Part shown: in pieces, positions 1 to 6,129 of the stretch
How the letters are laid out: each line of letters opens with the position of its first letter
Position numbering within the stretch: the first letter of the stretch is position 1
Assembly: GCA_031258615.1 (NCBI GenBank)
Contig: JAIRMP010000110.1
Coordinates: 1-10,709 of the forward strand
Reading direction: 5' to 3'
DNA from: Spirochaetaceae bacterium
Lineage (GTDB): Bacteria; Spirochaetota; Spirochaetia; Treponematales; Breznakiellaceae
Length of the DNA stretch: 10,709 bases
The notes under the pieces: generated by a model
Database searches by the model: none
What the model was told of the DNA's origin: nothing
Seen by the model: the letters and a program-made list of their open reading frames with translations, nothing else
Program-made: the position numbers and the translations under genes

Positions 1-35
1 AATATAAAACCGGTTACCAAAAAAATTTTTATCAT
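1..35 (-). CDS. Start of a possible further minus-strand gene, cut by the window edge
   Basis: Reading leftwards on the minus strand, an ATG at 35 follows a purine-rich GAGGGGG (complement of 43-49) with a 7-base gap, a good ribosome binding site. Only about 11 codons are visible: MIKIFLVTGFI. They are hydrophobic after a lysine, as in a signal peptide or membrane segment. The start lies directly behind the end of the preceding minus-strand gene, as in an operon. No function can be given. The same frame is also open upstream through the frame of the gene that starts at 755, so it could instead be the inside of a fused reading frame. Confidence 0.35.
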   Translation of the reverse strand, partial: MIKIFLVTGFI

Positions 36-36
36 T

Positions 37-755
37 TTAAATCCCCCTCGGGTAAAGCTGCCGCTCCGTAATATCCCCCCCCCCCCCCCCCGAAAGGGTA
101 GGAGTAAGCGCCTGAACCATCGGCCCCCAGGGGCCTTTCTTGCCCCCGTTCTCCACCTGCACGGCGAAGTACGCGTCTTCCCGCTATCACCAAAGTCGAA
201 CTCGATCACGTCCTTTTTCCGCTTGGTAAAGAAGGACTCGCGCAGTTCCTTTGGGGCCGCCGGCGGCGTTTCTCCCGGCGCAAGCGCACTGTACCATACC
301 CGGTAGCCCTTGTTGGCGCCGTCTGCGGGGCTGCCGGTAACGTAGACGATCTTCACGCCCAACTCGTGCCGCCCAACAAGGTAGGTTTCCACCGTTACCT
401 GTGCCGTAGGGTTCCCGCCGGGGGTCTGGGTGCTGTCGTGGGGCTTGAGGCCGAGGGAGACGTAGCCGGAATCCGTGAGCGGCGGGGACAGGAAATACCT
501 CCGCTTGAAGTCCCGCATGAAGGCGGTGAGCACGTCGAACGCTTCCTTGCACCGGGCGGTGGCCACCGGGGTGCGGGTGGTCTCGTTTTTGGCGGCTGCC
601 AGCGCGCCTTCCGCCGTCTGGATGTGTGTTCCAAAGCTCGTCATCGCGGCTGCCGGGATGCCCCAGGCGTCCGCGTTAGCGCCGGCAACGCTCTGCCAGT
701 CCTTTGCCATTGCCAGTTGTCCTTCCCGCGTAGGCGGGAGCCAGTCAGTACTCAT
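37..755 (-). pseudogene. Uncharacterised protein with fibronectin-III-like C-terminal half, frameshifted near 173
   Basis: The ATG at 755 has an AGGAAG ribosome binding site (complement of 760-765) 4 bases upstream. The frame opens with MSTDWLPPTREGQLAMAKDW and runs 194 codons to about 174. Residues 1-105 look helical, with AAKNETTRTPV near 54-64 and KRRYFLSPPL near 84-93. Residues 115-194 look like a beta-sandwich (YRVWYSALAPGETPP near 151, then TKRKKDVIEFDFGDSGKT). I recognise this layout from memory as an unnamed family common in treponemes and some Bacteroidetes, whose tail normally reads like VENGGKKGPWGPMV and then ends. Here that tail sits one frame away: the original frame gives RTSPCRW, the shifted one gives AYFAVQVENGGKKGPWGP. 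One base appears lost near 173. The family frame then crosses a 17-base G tract and stops at TAA (complement of 37-39). The unshifted frame stays open off the window. Decay, phase variation and sequencing error are all possible. Function unknown. Confidence 0.65.
75..91. repeat. 17-base poly-C (poly-G on the coding strand) homopolymer
   Basis: Seventeen consecutive C on the plus strand lie within the last 20 codons of the minus-strand gene starting at 755. Runs this long slip during replication and are classic contingency sites in other bacteria. They are also prone to assembly and sequencing error, so the exact count is uncertain. Confidence 0.9.
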
Positions 756-791
756 AATTCTTCCTCTATGATTTATTTGCTAAATTTTTTT

Positions 792-854
792 GCCGCTGGC
801 TATAGCTTTTTTGCCGTTGGCTATAGCTTTTGGGCCGCAGGCTATAGCTTTTGA
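792..854. repeat. Three tandem copies of a 21-bp repeat
   Basis: Units at 792-812, 813-833 and 834-854 share GCCG, two variable bases, GGCTATAGCTTTT, with exact 21-bp spacing of GGCTATAGC at 798, 819 and 840. Each core contains the palindrome AGCTATAGCT-like element. The block lies 37 bp upstream of the minus-strand start at 755. The spacing equals two helical turns, so each core faces the same side of the helix, which would suit a promoter or operator array. A simple slippage repeat is equally possible. Confidence 0.85.
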
Positions 855-912
855 GACTGAAGCGGTTTCCGGCGGTTTGGAGGCTGTTTTTATCCCTTGG
901 GGGGAGGGGGGT

Positions 913-933
913 AGCAAGCGCTCCGCGCTTGCT
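913..933. repeat. 8-bp inverted repeat (hairpin)
   Basis: AGCAAGCG (913-920) is perfectly complementary to CGCTTGCT (926-933), with a 5-base loop. It lies 3 bp from a much longer inverted repeat, and together they look like one compound palindromic element. Confidence 0.85.
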
Positions 934-936
934 ATA

Positions 937-977
937 GGAGTTTGCTAAGCAAGCCGTAGGCTTGCTTAGCAAACTCC
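937..977. repeat. 19-bp perfect inverted repeat with 3-base loop
   Basis: GGAGTTTGCTAAGCAAGCC (937-955) pairs perfectly with 959-977 around the loop GTA. Neither side has a T-tract, so it is not a textbook terminator. The outer module GGAGTTTGC...GCAAACTCC recurs at 10594-10637 near the other end of the window, with a variant at 10449-10470. This points to a dispersed palindromic repeat family (REP- or MITE-like). Confidence 0.9.
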
Positions 978-1412
978 ACCCTGCTCGACGGGTGGCGGAC
1001 GAGGCGGTCCCGCGATTCAGAGTGTAAACTGAGTGAACAGTGAAGCCGGGGGTAAGCGGCTGGGAGTTGCCGTTGCGGGCTGCCAATACGTTGAACATAG
1101 AAATAGTGTAGCAAGTATGGGAGGATTTGGTCAAGTAGGCGCGTTGCCTCATCGAAAAAGTAACCGAAAATAGCCCGTGCCTCAGATAGAAACGGCAATA
1201 TGTTGCCGCTGTTACCCAAATTAAAATAAGGGGGAACGAAGGAGGGCATCCGAATGGGGTTAAACATGAAAGAAAAAAATCCGTCACCAAACAGGCCCGT
1301 TCCCGCTGCCTGAAAGCCGGGCGGCTGCAAAAAGGTGACTGACACCGGGGGCTATGATACAAAGCGTTTATTTATTAGTATTGATGTAATGCGCCGTATT
1401 TTTTTGTCTGCC
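978..1412. other. Gene-poor stretch between repeats and the aminotransferase
   Basis: I see no gene here that I can defend. Two overlapping minus-strand open frames cross it (start codons near 1345 and 1362), but neither has a ribosome binding site, they read the same DNA in different frames, and both run on through the palindromes at 913-977. A small hairpin CGGCAA-TATG-TTGCCG lies at 1193-1208. The last 60 bases before 1413 are AT-rich and presumably hold the aminotransferase promoter, but I find no convincing -35/-10 pair. Confidence 0.5.
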
Positions 1413-1426
1413 AAAAAGGAGGTTTT

Positions 1427-2611
1427 ATGCCTGTAGCGCAAGCTGTTAAGGACGCCCTGGATTCTTCTTCCATGATCAGAAGGATGTTTGAGGAAGGAAT
1501 CGAGCTAAAAAAAAAGTTTGGTACTGATAAAGTATTTGATTTTTCCCTCGGCAACCCCGATCTGGAACCGCCCGAAGCGTTTCGCCAAACCCTGCTCCGC
1601 CTTGTGACGGAAGACGCGCCGGGGTCTCACGGGTATATGCCGAACGCCGGTTTTCCGCATGTCAGGGAGGCTCTGGCGCGGAAAACATCGCATGAACACG
1701 GGGTAACGCTTGACTGGCGGCATATAGTGATGTCGGTGGGCGCGGCGGGCGCTCTCAATACGGTTCTGAAGGCGGTACTGAATCCAGGAGACGAAGTTAT
1801 AGTGAGCAGGCCATACTTCATGGAGTACCGCGCTTACATCACGAATCATGGCGGAAAACTTGTAGAAGCGGCCGCGGACGACAGCTTCAACCTGGATATA
1901 GACACGGTACGGGCGGCGTTGAGCGAAAAAACTGCCGCTGTGCTGATCAATTCGCCGCATAACCCGACGGGCCGCGTGTATCCGCAAAAGACAATAGCGG
2001 CCCTGGCGGAAATTTTGCTGGAGCATGGAGGAAAGACCGGGCGCTTTCCCTATCTGGTAGCGGACGAGCCTTACCGTGAGCTGGTGTATGACGGCCTTGC
2101 CGTGCCGCCTGTACTTTCCGCATACCCCCATTCAATTGTCGCCACATCTTACTCAAAGAGTCTGTCGCTGCCCGGTGAGCGTATAGGTTATATAGCGGTG
2201 GGGCCGCGGAATGACGACAAGGACACGTTGATAGACGCGCTCATTTACGCAACGCGCATACTTGGCTATGTAAATGCTCCCGCTCTGATGCAGCGCTGTG
2301 TCGCCGAACTAACCGAAGTGAAGGCCGCCGTCTATATGTACGCTGCGCGGCGGGCCGCCTTTAAAAAAGTGCTGGACTATGCCGGCCTCTCGTATATAAA
2401 CCCGGAAGGGGCGTTCTACATCTTCTGTAAGGTTCCCGGCGGCTTTGCCAACGACGACAGAGCCTTTGTGGACGCCTTAAAAAAACAGTTGATACTCGGT
2501 GTGCCGGGCAGCAGTTTTGGCGCTCCGGGCTGGGTGCGCTTTGCCTACTGCGTAAGCGAAGAAAACATACGCAATTCGGCGGCAGCTTTCAAGGCCGCCG
2601 GCGGGCGCTAG
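1427..2611 (+). CDS. Class I/II PLP-dependent aminotransferase (aspartate aminotransferase-like)
   Basis: Cytoplasmic enzyme that moves an amino group between an amino acid and a 2-oxo acid using pyridoxal phosphate (PLP). The 394 residues match the usual length of fold-type I aminotransferases. The start ATG follows AAGGAGG (1416-1422) by 4 bases. Visible motifs are FSLGNPDLEPP (39-49) and Y70 in the substrate entry region, SVGAAGALN (103-111) for phosphate binding, NSPHNPTG (175-182) with N179 facing the cofactor, DEPY (213-216) with D213 for the pyridine nitrogen, SYSKS with K244 as the PLP-linking lysine, GERIGY (250-255), and R371 in RFAYC for the substrate carboxylate. All catalytic residues are present. 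Aspartate is the default substrate for this type, but aromatic amino acids, alanine or methionine cannot be excluded. The gene stands alone, and a tRNA with its own promoter follows. Confidence 0.9.
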   Translation: MPVAQAVKDALDSSSMIRRMFEEGIELKKKFGTDKVFDFSLGNPDLEPPEAFRQTLLRLVTEDAPGSHGYMPNAGFPHVREALARKTSHEHGVTLDWRHIVMSVGAAGALNTVLKAVLNPGDEVIVSRPYFMEYRAYITNHGGKLVEAAADDSFNLDIDTVRAALSEKTAAVLINSPHNPTGRVYPQKTIAALAEILLEHGGKTGRFPYLVADEPYRELVYDGLAVPPVLSAYPHSIVATSYSKSLSLPGERIGYIAVGPRNDDKDTLIDALIYATRILGYVNAPALMQRCVAELTEVKAAVYMYAARRAAFKKVLDYAGLSYINPEGAFYIFCKVPGGFANDDRAFVDALKKQLILGVPGSSFGAPGWVRFAYCVSEENIRNSAAAFKAAGGR

Positions 2612-2662
2612 CGGCCGCCGGCTCCATTTTTGGCCGGAATTGTTGTTGGTCAATGCGGTATC

Positions 2663-2691
2663 TTGCACACTCCCCCAAAAGTGAATATCAT
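2663..2691 (+). promoter_or_regulatory. Sigma-70-type promoter of tRNA-Leu
   Basis: TTGCAC (2663-2668) and TATCAT (2686-2691, five of six matches to TATAAT) are separated by 17 bases. The mature tRNA begins 10 bases after the -10 box, so the precursor would have almost no 5' leader. The -35 box is poor; the assignment rests mainly on the -10 box and the spacing to the tRNA. Confidence 0.5.
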
Positions 2692-2700
2692 TTTTTACAG

Positions 2701-2783
2701 GCCGAGGTGGTGGAATGGTAGACACCGGGGACTTAAAATCCCCTGGCCGTGAGGTCGTGTGAGTTCAAATCTCATCCTCGGTA
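2701..2783 (+). tRNA. tRNA-Leu (anticodon UAA)
   Basis: The acceptor stem GCCGAGG (2701-2707) pairs with CCTCGGT (2776-2782, one G-U pair), followed by discriminator A at 2783. The anticodon stem GGGGA/TCCCC (2727-2731/2739-2743) holds the loop CTTAAAA with anticodon TAA at 2734-2736, reading UUA (and UUG by wobble). A long variable arm (about 2744-2760) marks a class II tRNA such as leucine. The T arm contains GTTCAAAT. CCA is not encoded and must be added by the CCA-adding enzyme. Confidence 0.95.
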
Positions 2784-2836
2784 CGAAAAACCGAATCAGT
2801 ATATTCTTTGCGGGCGGCCTGCCGCCAGGAGTGCTT

Positions 2837-3517
2837 GTGAAAAAACAGATTTTTTTTGCTCTATTTCAGTTCGTTGCCGTCTTGTTTTGCCTTAATGGGC
2901 AGCAAATTGTTACCGCGGAAAGGTTTCTTGAAAGTGTTTCAGAGAAGTACGCGGAGTTTAAAGATTACCAGGCGCATATAGCGATTCGTTCCGGCAGTAC
3001 GGATATGTATGGAACGGTTGTTCATAAAACGCCGAGCTTTTTACGGATAGATTTTACAACGCCTGCCGAGCAGGTTATAGTTTTTAACGGGGATATACTG
3101 ACGGTTTACCTTCCGGAGCAGCGTGCAATCCTGAATCAGAGCGTAAGTTCCAGCCGTTCATCCGGCGCTAACCTCGCAACGGCGCAGGGGCTTTCGCTGC
3201 TGCGGCGAAATTTTGCGGCGGCCTTTATTACCGGGCCTGCCCCCGTGCCGCTCGACGAGGGTTCCCGCGAAATGGTTGTAAAGCTGCGCCTTTCGCGGCG
3301 TTACGGTTCGGAGGGCTTCCGCGAAATAATCCTTTCTGTCGATCCTGTGAGTCTTTTAATACGCCGTATGCAGGGGACAACGATTGCGGACATTCAGGTT
3401 CAGTTTGATTTTTCTAATATCAGTACGAATCAGGGAATTTCAGAGCGGCGTTTTATGTACGATTCCCCGGCTTCGGCAAACCTTTACAACGATTTCCTGT
3501 TCAGAGACACCGAATAA
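2837..3517 (+). CDS. LolA-like outer-membrane lipoprotein carrier protein
   Basis: Probable periplasmic chaperone that shuttles lipoproteins from the inner to the outer membrane. It has 226 residues. I chose the GTG at 2837 because AGGAG (2827-2831) sits 5 bases ahead and the product then begins with a signal peptide: MKKQ, a hydrophobic run to about 20, and likely cleavage after NGQ. An upstream in-frame start at 2759 would lie inside the tRNA. Typical family features follow: a helix around 28-43 (AERFLESVSEKYAEF), then beta strands with KTPSFLRIDFTTPAEQVIVF (64-83) and NGDILTVYLP (84-93), matching the LolA core in which a lipoprotein-bearing molecule is scored as P-x-x-x-R followed by strands. 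The C-terminus (150-226) continues the half-barrel. A RodZ-like gene follows after 36 bases, probably co-transcribed. The family is clear at domain level, but whether this is the housekeeping LolA or a paralogue is not decidable here. Confidence 0.8.
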   Translation: MKKQIFFALFQFVAVLFCLNGQQIVTAERFLESVSEKYAEFKDYQAHIAIRSGSTDMYGTVVHKTPSFLRIDFTTPAEQVIVFNGDILTVYLPEQRAILNQSVSSSRSSGANLATAQGLSLLRRNFAAAFITGPAPVPLDEGSREMVVKLRLSRRYGSEGFREIILSVDPVSLLIRRMQGTTIADIQVQFDFSNISTNQGISERRFMYDSPASANLYNDFLFRDTE

Positions 3518-3553
3518 TGGGTTTGGCGGGGTAGAGAGGGTTAAGGCTAAACG

Positions 3554-4669
3554 ATGGATGGTTCAAACGGAGATACAAGGGGTATAGGCGAAAGCCTCAA
3601 GACAGAACGCGAAAAGAAGGGTTTGTCGGTAGACGATGCCGCGCGCGAAACAAATATTGCCCGTAAGTATATCACCGCGCTGGAGGATGAGGATTTTTCC
3701 CAGTTTCCGGCAGAAACGTACCTTTTAGGCTTCCTTGGTAACTATGGCGAATATCTTGGCCTCAGTGTCAAAAACCTTGTATCGCAGTACCGTATACTCA
3801 AAATTCAGGAACAGCCTATTCCGGTGGAACAGCTTCTTAACAAAGCGCCGCCCAATGTTCCCCGTATAGTGTTTACAACCCTGGTGGCCGCGGTATGCCT
3901 TGCGCTGACCGCCGGCTCGGTTTACTACTTTTTTTTCATGCCGAAAAACAAACCTATCGAATCTGATGCCGAGCGGAGGCCGGTGGAGTATTCATTTGCG
4001 GAGGGTACGCTGGAACGGCGCTTTTATGAAGGTGATACGCTGATAATTCCGCTGGCCGGGAACAGTTACAAGGTGTCGCTTCACAGCATAGCGGATCTTG
4101 TAATGATTGCGGCGCCGGATAAGGATATAAGGCTTGGTTTGAATAACGAGGTGTCTGCCGACATAAACAGTGACGGCGTTGCGGAGCTAAAGATAAACGC
4201 GATAGATTATGTGCAAAACCGTCCTGAGATAGGCGCTCAACTGCGGTTTGAAATGCTTACCGCTACCGTCTCTGCCGAACAAACGACATCCGCCGCCGAT
4301 ATACCGGCGCTCACCGCGGCGGTAAGCACCCCTGTCGTCATTTTTAACGAGGCGAGGGCGTACCCTTTTACGCTTCAGGCGGTATTCAACAGTTCCTGTA
4401 TGTTCCGCTGGGAAATTCTGCGCGAGACGGTAGCGCAGAAGCGTACGGAGCGTTACTATGTCAGGGGCGACGAACAGACCATCCAGGCTCAGAACGGCGT
4501 CCGTATTTGGATATCGAATTCATCCGCCGTTAAGCTTTGGGCCATAGGCGGCGGGCACAATATTCAGTTGGAAACAGGCCGCGCGGGTGAGGTGGTCGTG
4601 GAGGATATCTACTGGACGCATGACGAAGACGGACGTTACAAGCTTGTCCAGGTGAGGCTTGAAAGCTGA
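3554..4669 (+). CDS. RodZ-like helix-turn-helix membrane protein
   Basis: Likely a bitopic inner-membrane protein of the RodZ type, which links the actin-like MreB cytoskeleton to the cell wall machinery and helps set cell shape. It has 371 residues, and the start ATG has AAGG 7 bases upstream. Order: a cytoplasmic HTH domain (about 11-75; IGESLKTEREKKGLSVDDAA, then TNIARKYITALEDEDF and FPAETYLLGFLGNYGEYLGL, all typical of RodZ); a basic-proline linker; one transmembrane helix (about 104-128); then periplasmic sequence. The end (about 265-358, with GDEQTIQAQNGVRIWISN and LETGRAGEVV) resembles the RodZ C-terminal beta domain. Between the membrane and that domain lies an extra beta-rich block (about 145-222), absent from the E. 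coli protein as I recall it. Co-transcription with the LolA-like gene is likely. A DNA-binding regulator is a less likely alternative. Confidence 0.72.
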   Translation: MDGSNGDTRGIGESLKTEREKKGLSVDDAARETNIARKYITALEDEDFSQFPAETYLLGFLGNYGEYLGLSVKNLVSQYRILKIQEQPIPVEQLLNKAPPNVPRIVFTTLVAAVCLALTAGSVYYFFFMPKNKPIESDAERRPVEYSFAEGTLERRFYEGDTLIIPLAGNSYKVSLHSIADLVMIAAPDKDIRLGLNNEVSADINSDGVAELKINAIDYVQNRPEIGAQLRFEMLTATVSAEQTTSAADIPALTAAVSTPVVIFNEARAYPFTLQAVFNSSCMFRWEILRETVAQKRTERYYVRGDEQTIQAQNGVRIWISNSSAVKLWAIGGGHNIQLETGRAGEVVVEDIYWTHDEDGRYKLVQVRLES

Positions 4670-4707
4670 TTCGCGCCGCGTGCCGGCCTGATCTGGACGG
4701 CGCAGTT

Positions 4708-4739
4708 AAAATTCCAAATTTCGTAAAAAAAATTCCAAA
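4708..4739. repeat. Direct repeat AAAATTCCAAA, 21-bp spacing, AT-rich upstream region
   Basis: AAAATTCCAAA occurs at 4708-4718 and 4729-4739, exactly 21 bp apart. It lies in an AT-rich stretch 54-85 bp before the lipoprotein gene. A weak promoter candidate, TTGAAT (4743-4748) and TACATA (4766-4771) with 17 bases between, lies directly downstream. The repeat could be an operator or a curved A-tract element. The AT-rich tract also separates this gene from the RodZ-like gene, suggesting independent transcription. Confidence 0.5.
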
Positions 4740-4792
4740 AATTTGAATCAAAATGCATTGTAACGTACATAAATAATTGTATGGAGGTTACA

Positions 4793-6001
4793 ATGCTAAA
4801 AGAAAGGTTTATAAACAAAAGTTATGGTTGCGGTGAGAAATTACGCAGTTCCTGCGGGACATTGTTTCTGCTGCTGGTTCTGCCCATGGCCGCATCCTGC
4901 GTGGGTTCCTGTGACGTATACACGGGGATTTTAGTTGGAAGCGCTCCTTCCGATCTGTCGGTAGCTACATGGAATTTGCAGGCACTGTTTGACGGGCGGG
5001 ACGACGGCGTTGAGTACGACGAGTACAGCGGCAGCAACGGCTGGAACAACGAAAAGTACCTTGCAAGGCTGAACACCTTTTCCAAAGCCATATCTTCTAT
5101 CGGAAAGAATGGGCCCGACATTATCGCCCTTATCGAGGTGGAAAACGCGGCTGTGCTGGAAAACCTTGCCGACGAATACCTTGCGGACAACGCGTACCGC
5201 TACAGTTTTTTTGCCGGACTTCCCGGCTATTCGCTGGGGCTGGGCTTGTTGAGCCGCTATCCGCTGACAAGGGCGCTTTCCCACTCGTCAAACATACGGG
5301 GGGAAATACTGCCCCGGCCTGTGGCCGAGGTATGGCTGGAGCCGGAAGGAGAGTCCATGGTGGTGTTTATATGCCACTGGAAGTCCAAGCTGGGTGGGGA
5401 TGAAGCGACCGAAATGTTGCGGCGCGAGGCTGCCCGTGTGATTCTGCGGCGTATAAAGGCGATAAAGGCCGAGTTTCCCGATACGCCGATACTGATTCTG
5501 GGTGATTTGAACGAAAATTATGACGAATTTGAACGTCAGGACGGAGAATTGCGCTGTGCGCTTATGCCGGATTCCCCCGAAGCGGCTAAAATTACCGGTT
5601 ATGACGGCGATTCGGAGAATGACGAGGAGGGATCTCAGAACGGCGAAGAGGATACTGTTCCTGAACCGCCCTTGCCGCAGGATTTTCTCGTACTGAGTAT
5701 GGAAAAGCCGCCGTCGTCTTCATTTTTCCCCGGAATAGACGGCGTTTTCTATACACCGTGGGAGGCGGAACTGGAAAAGGGCTCTTACTACTACAACGGC
5801 GGCTGGGAAAGCATAGACCATTTGCTGCTGTCCGAAGCCTTTTTCGATTCAGCCGGCTGGGAATTCAAAGATGCATCGGTGGTCGACACGGAACCGTTTG
5901 TCAACTCCAAGGGCGAACCCAACACGTACAACACGCGCACCGGATCCGGCCTGAGCGACCATCTGCCGCTCCTGCTAACGCTGGAAAACAAGAAACGGTG
6001 A
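4793..6001 (+). CDS. Endonuclease/exonuclease/phosphatase-family lipoprotein
   Basis: Secreted or membrane-anchored member of the EEP (DNase I-like) superfamily, whose members cut phosphodiester or phosphomonoester bonds with Mg2+. The ATG at 4793 is preceded by GGAGG (4783-4787) with a 5-base gap; the ATG at 4781 overlaps that site and is less likely. This gives 402 residues. The N-terminus has basic residues, a hydrophobic run and LPMAASC with a candidate lipidated C36. Catalytic motifs are all present: WNLQ (N61), IALIEVEN (E115), HWKSK (H195), GDLNEN (D238, N240), IDH (D342, H343) and SDH (D389, H390). A strongly acidic insert (about 269-291, rich in D, E, N and S) sits between the GDLNEN and IDH motifs. 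The substrate could be extracellular nucleic acid, a phospholipid or a sugar phosphate; the sequence does not say. It is convergent with rlmB across a hairpin. Confidence 0.82.
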   Translation: MLKERFINKSYGCGEKLRSSCGTLFLLLVLPMAASCVGSCDVYTGILVGSAPSDLSVATWNLQALFDGRDDGVEYDEYSGSNGWNNEKYLARLNTFSKAISSIGKNGPDIIALIEVENAAVLENLADEYLADNAYRYSFFAGLPGYSLGLGLLSRYPLTRALSHSSNIRGEILPRPVAEVWLEPEGESMVVFICHWKSKLGGDEATEMLRREAARVILRRIKAIKAEFPDTPILILGDLNENYDEFERQDGELRCALMPDSPEAAKITGYDGDSENDEEGSQNGEEDTVPEPPLPQDFLVLSMEKPPSSSFFPGIDGVFYTPWEAELEKGSYYYNGGWESIDHLLLSEAFFDSAGWEFKDASVVDTEPFVNSKGEPNTYNTRTGSGLSDHLPLLLTLENKKR

Positions 6002-6008
6002 AGGTGTC

Positions 6009-6045
6009 CATGGGTTACGCAGATCGTGTATCTGCGTAACCCGTG
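6009..6045. terminator. Hairpin between convergent genes, probable bidirectional terminator
   Basis: GGGTTACGCAGAT (6012-6024) pairs perfectly with 6030-6042 around a 5-base loop, and three outer pairs (one G-U) extend the stem to 16. It begins 7 bases after the stop of the lipoprotein gene and lies about 85 bases beyond the end of rlmB. There is no long T-tract on either side, so termination may be inefficient or rely on the stem alone. Confidence 0.6.
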
Positions 6046-6129
6046 ATTTGTGGGGCGAAGGCGGCCCTCGCTTTCTCTGCTTCTTTTTAACGGGATCGTT
6101 CACATACTCTTACGGGCCGGACAGGAGGA

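Noticed and set aside
366..854. Plus-strand open frame of 162 codons ending in repeated GYSF motifs
   Set aside because: It is antisense to the better supported minus-strand gene starting at 755, which has a ribosome binding site and family-like sequence. Its GYSF repeats are just the translated 21-bp DNA repeats.
792..854. CRISPR array
   Set aside because: The repeats are directly abutting 21-bp units with no unique spacers, and no cas gene is present.
766..1362. Minus-strand open frames of 198 and 137 codons as genes
   Set aside because: They overlap in different frames, lack ribosome binding sites, and run through perfect palindromes and the 21-bp repeats, so they look like open but non-coding repeat DNA.
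1505..2131. Minus-strand 208-codon open frame inside the aminotransferase
   Set aside because: It is a shadow of a gene with all catalytic residues, and its own product has no recognisable features.
2759..2836. Longer LolA-like protein starting at 2759
   Set aside because: That start lies inside the tRNA-Leu gene and would put 26 residues ahead of a good signal peptide; the GTG at 2837 has the ribosome binding site.
4781..4792. Lipoprotein start at the ATG at 4781
   Set aside because: This ATG overlaps the GGAGG that serves the ATG at 4793, and it has no ribosome binding site of its own.
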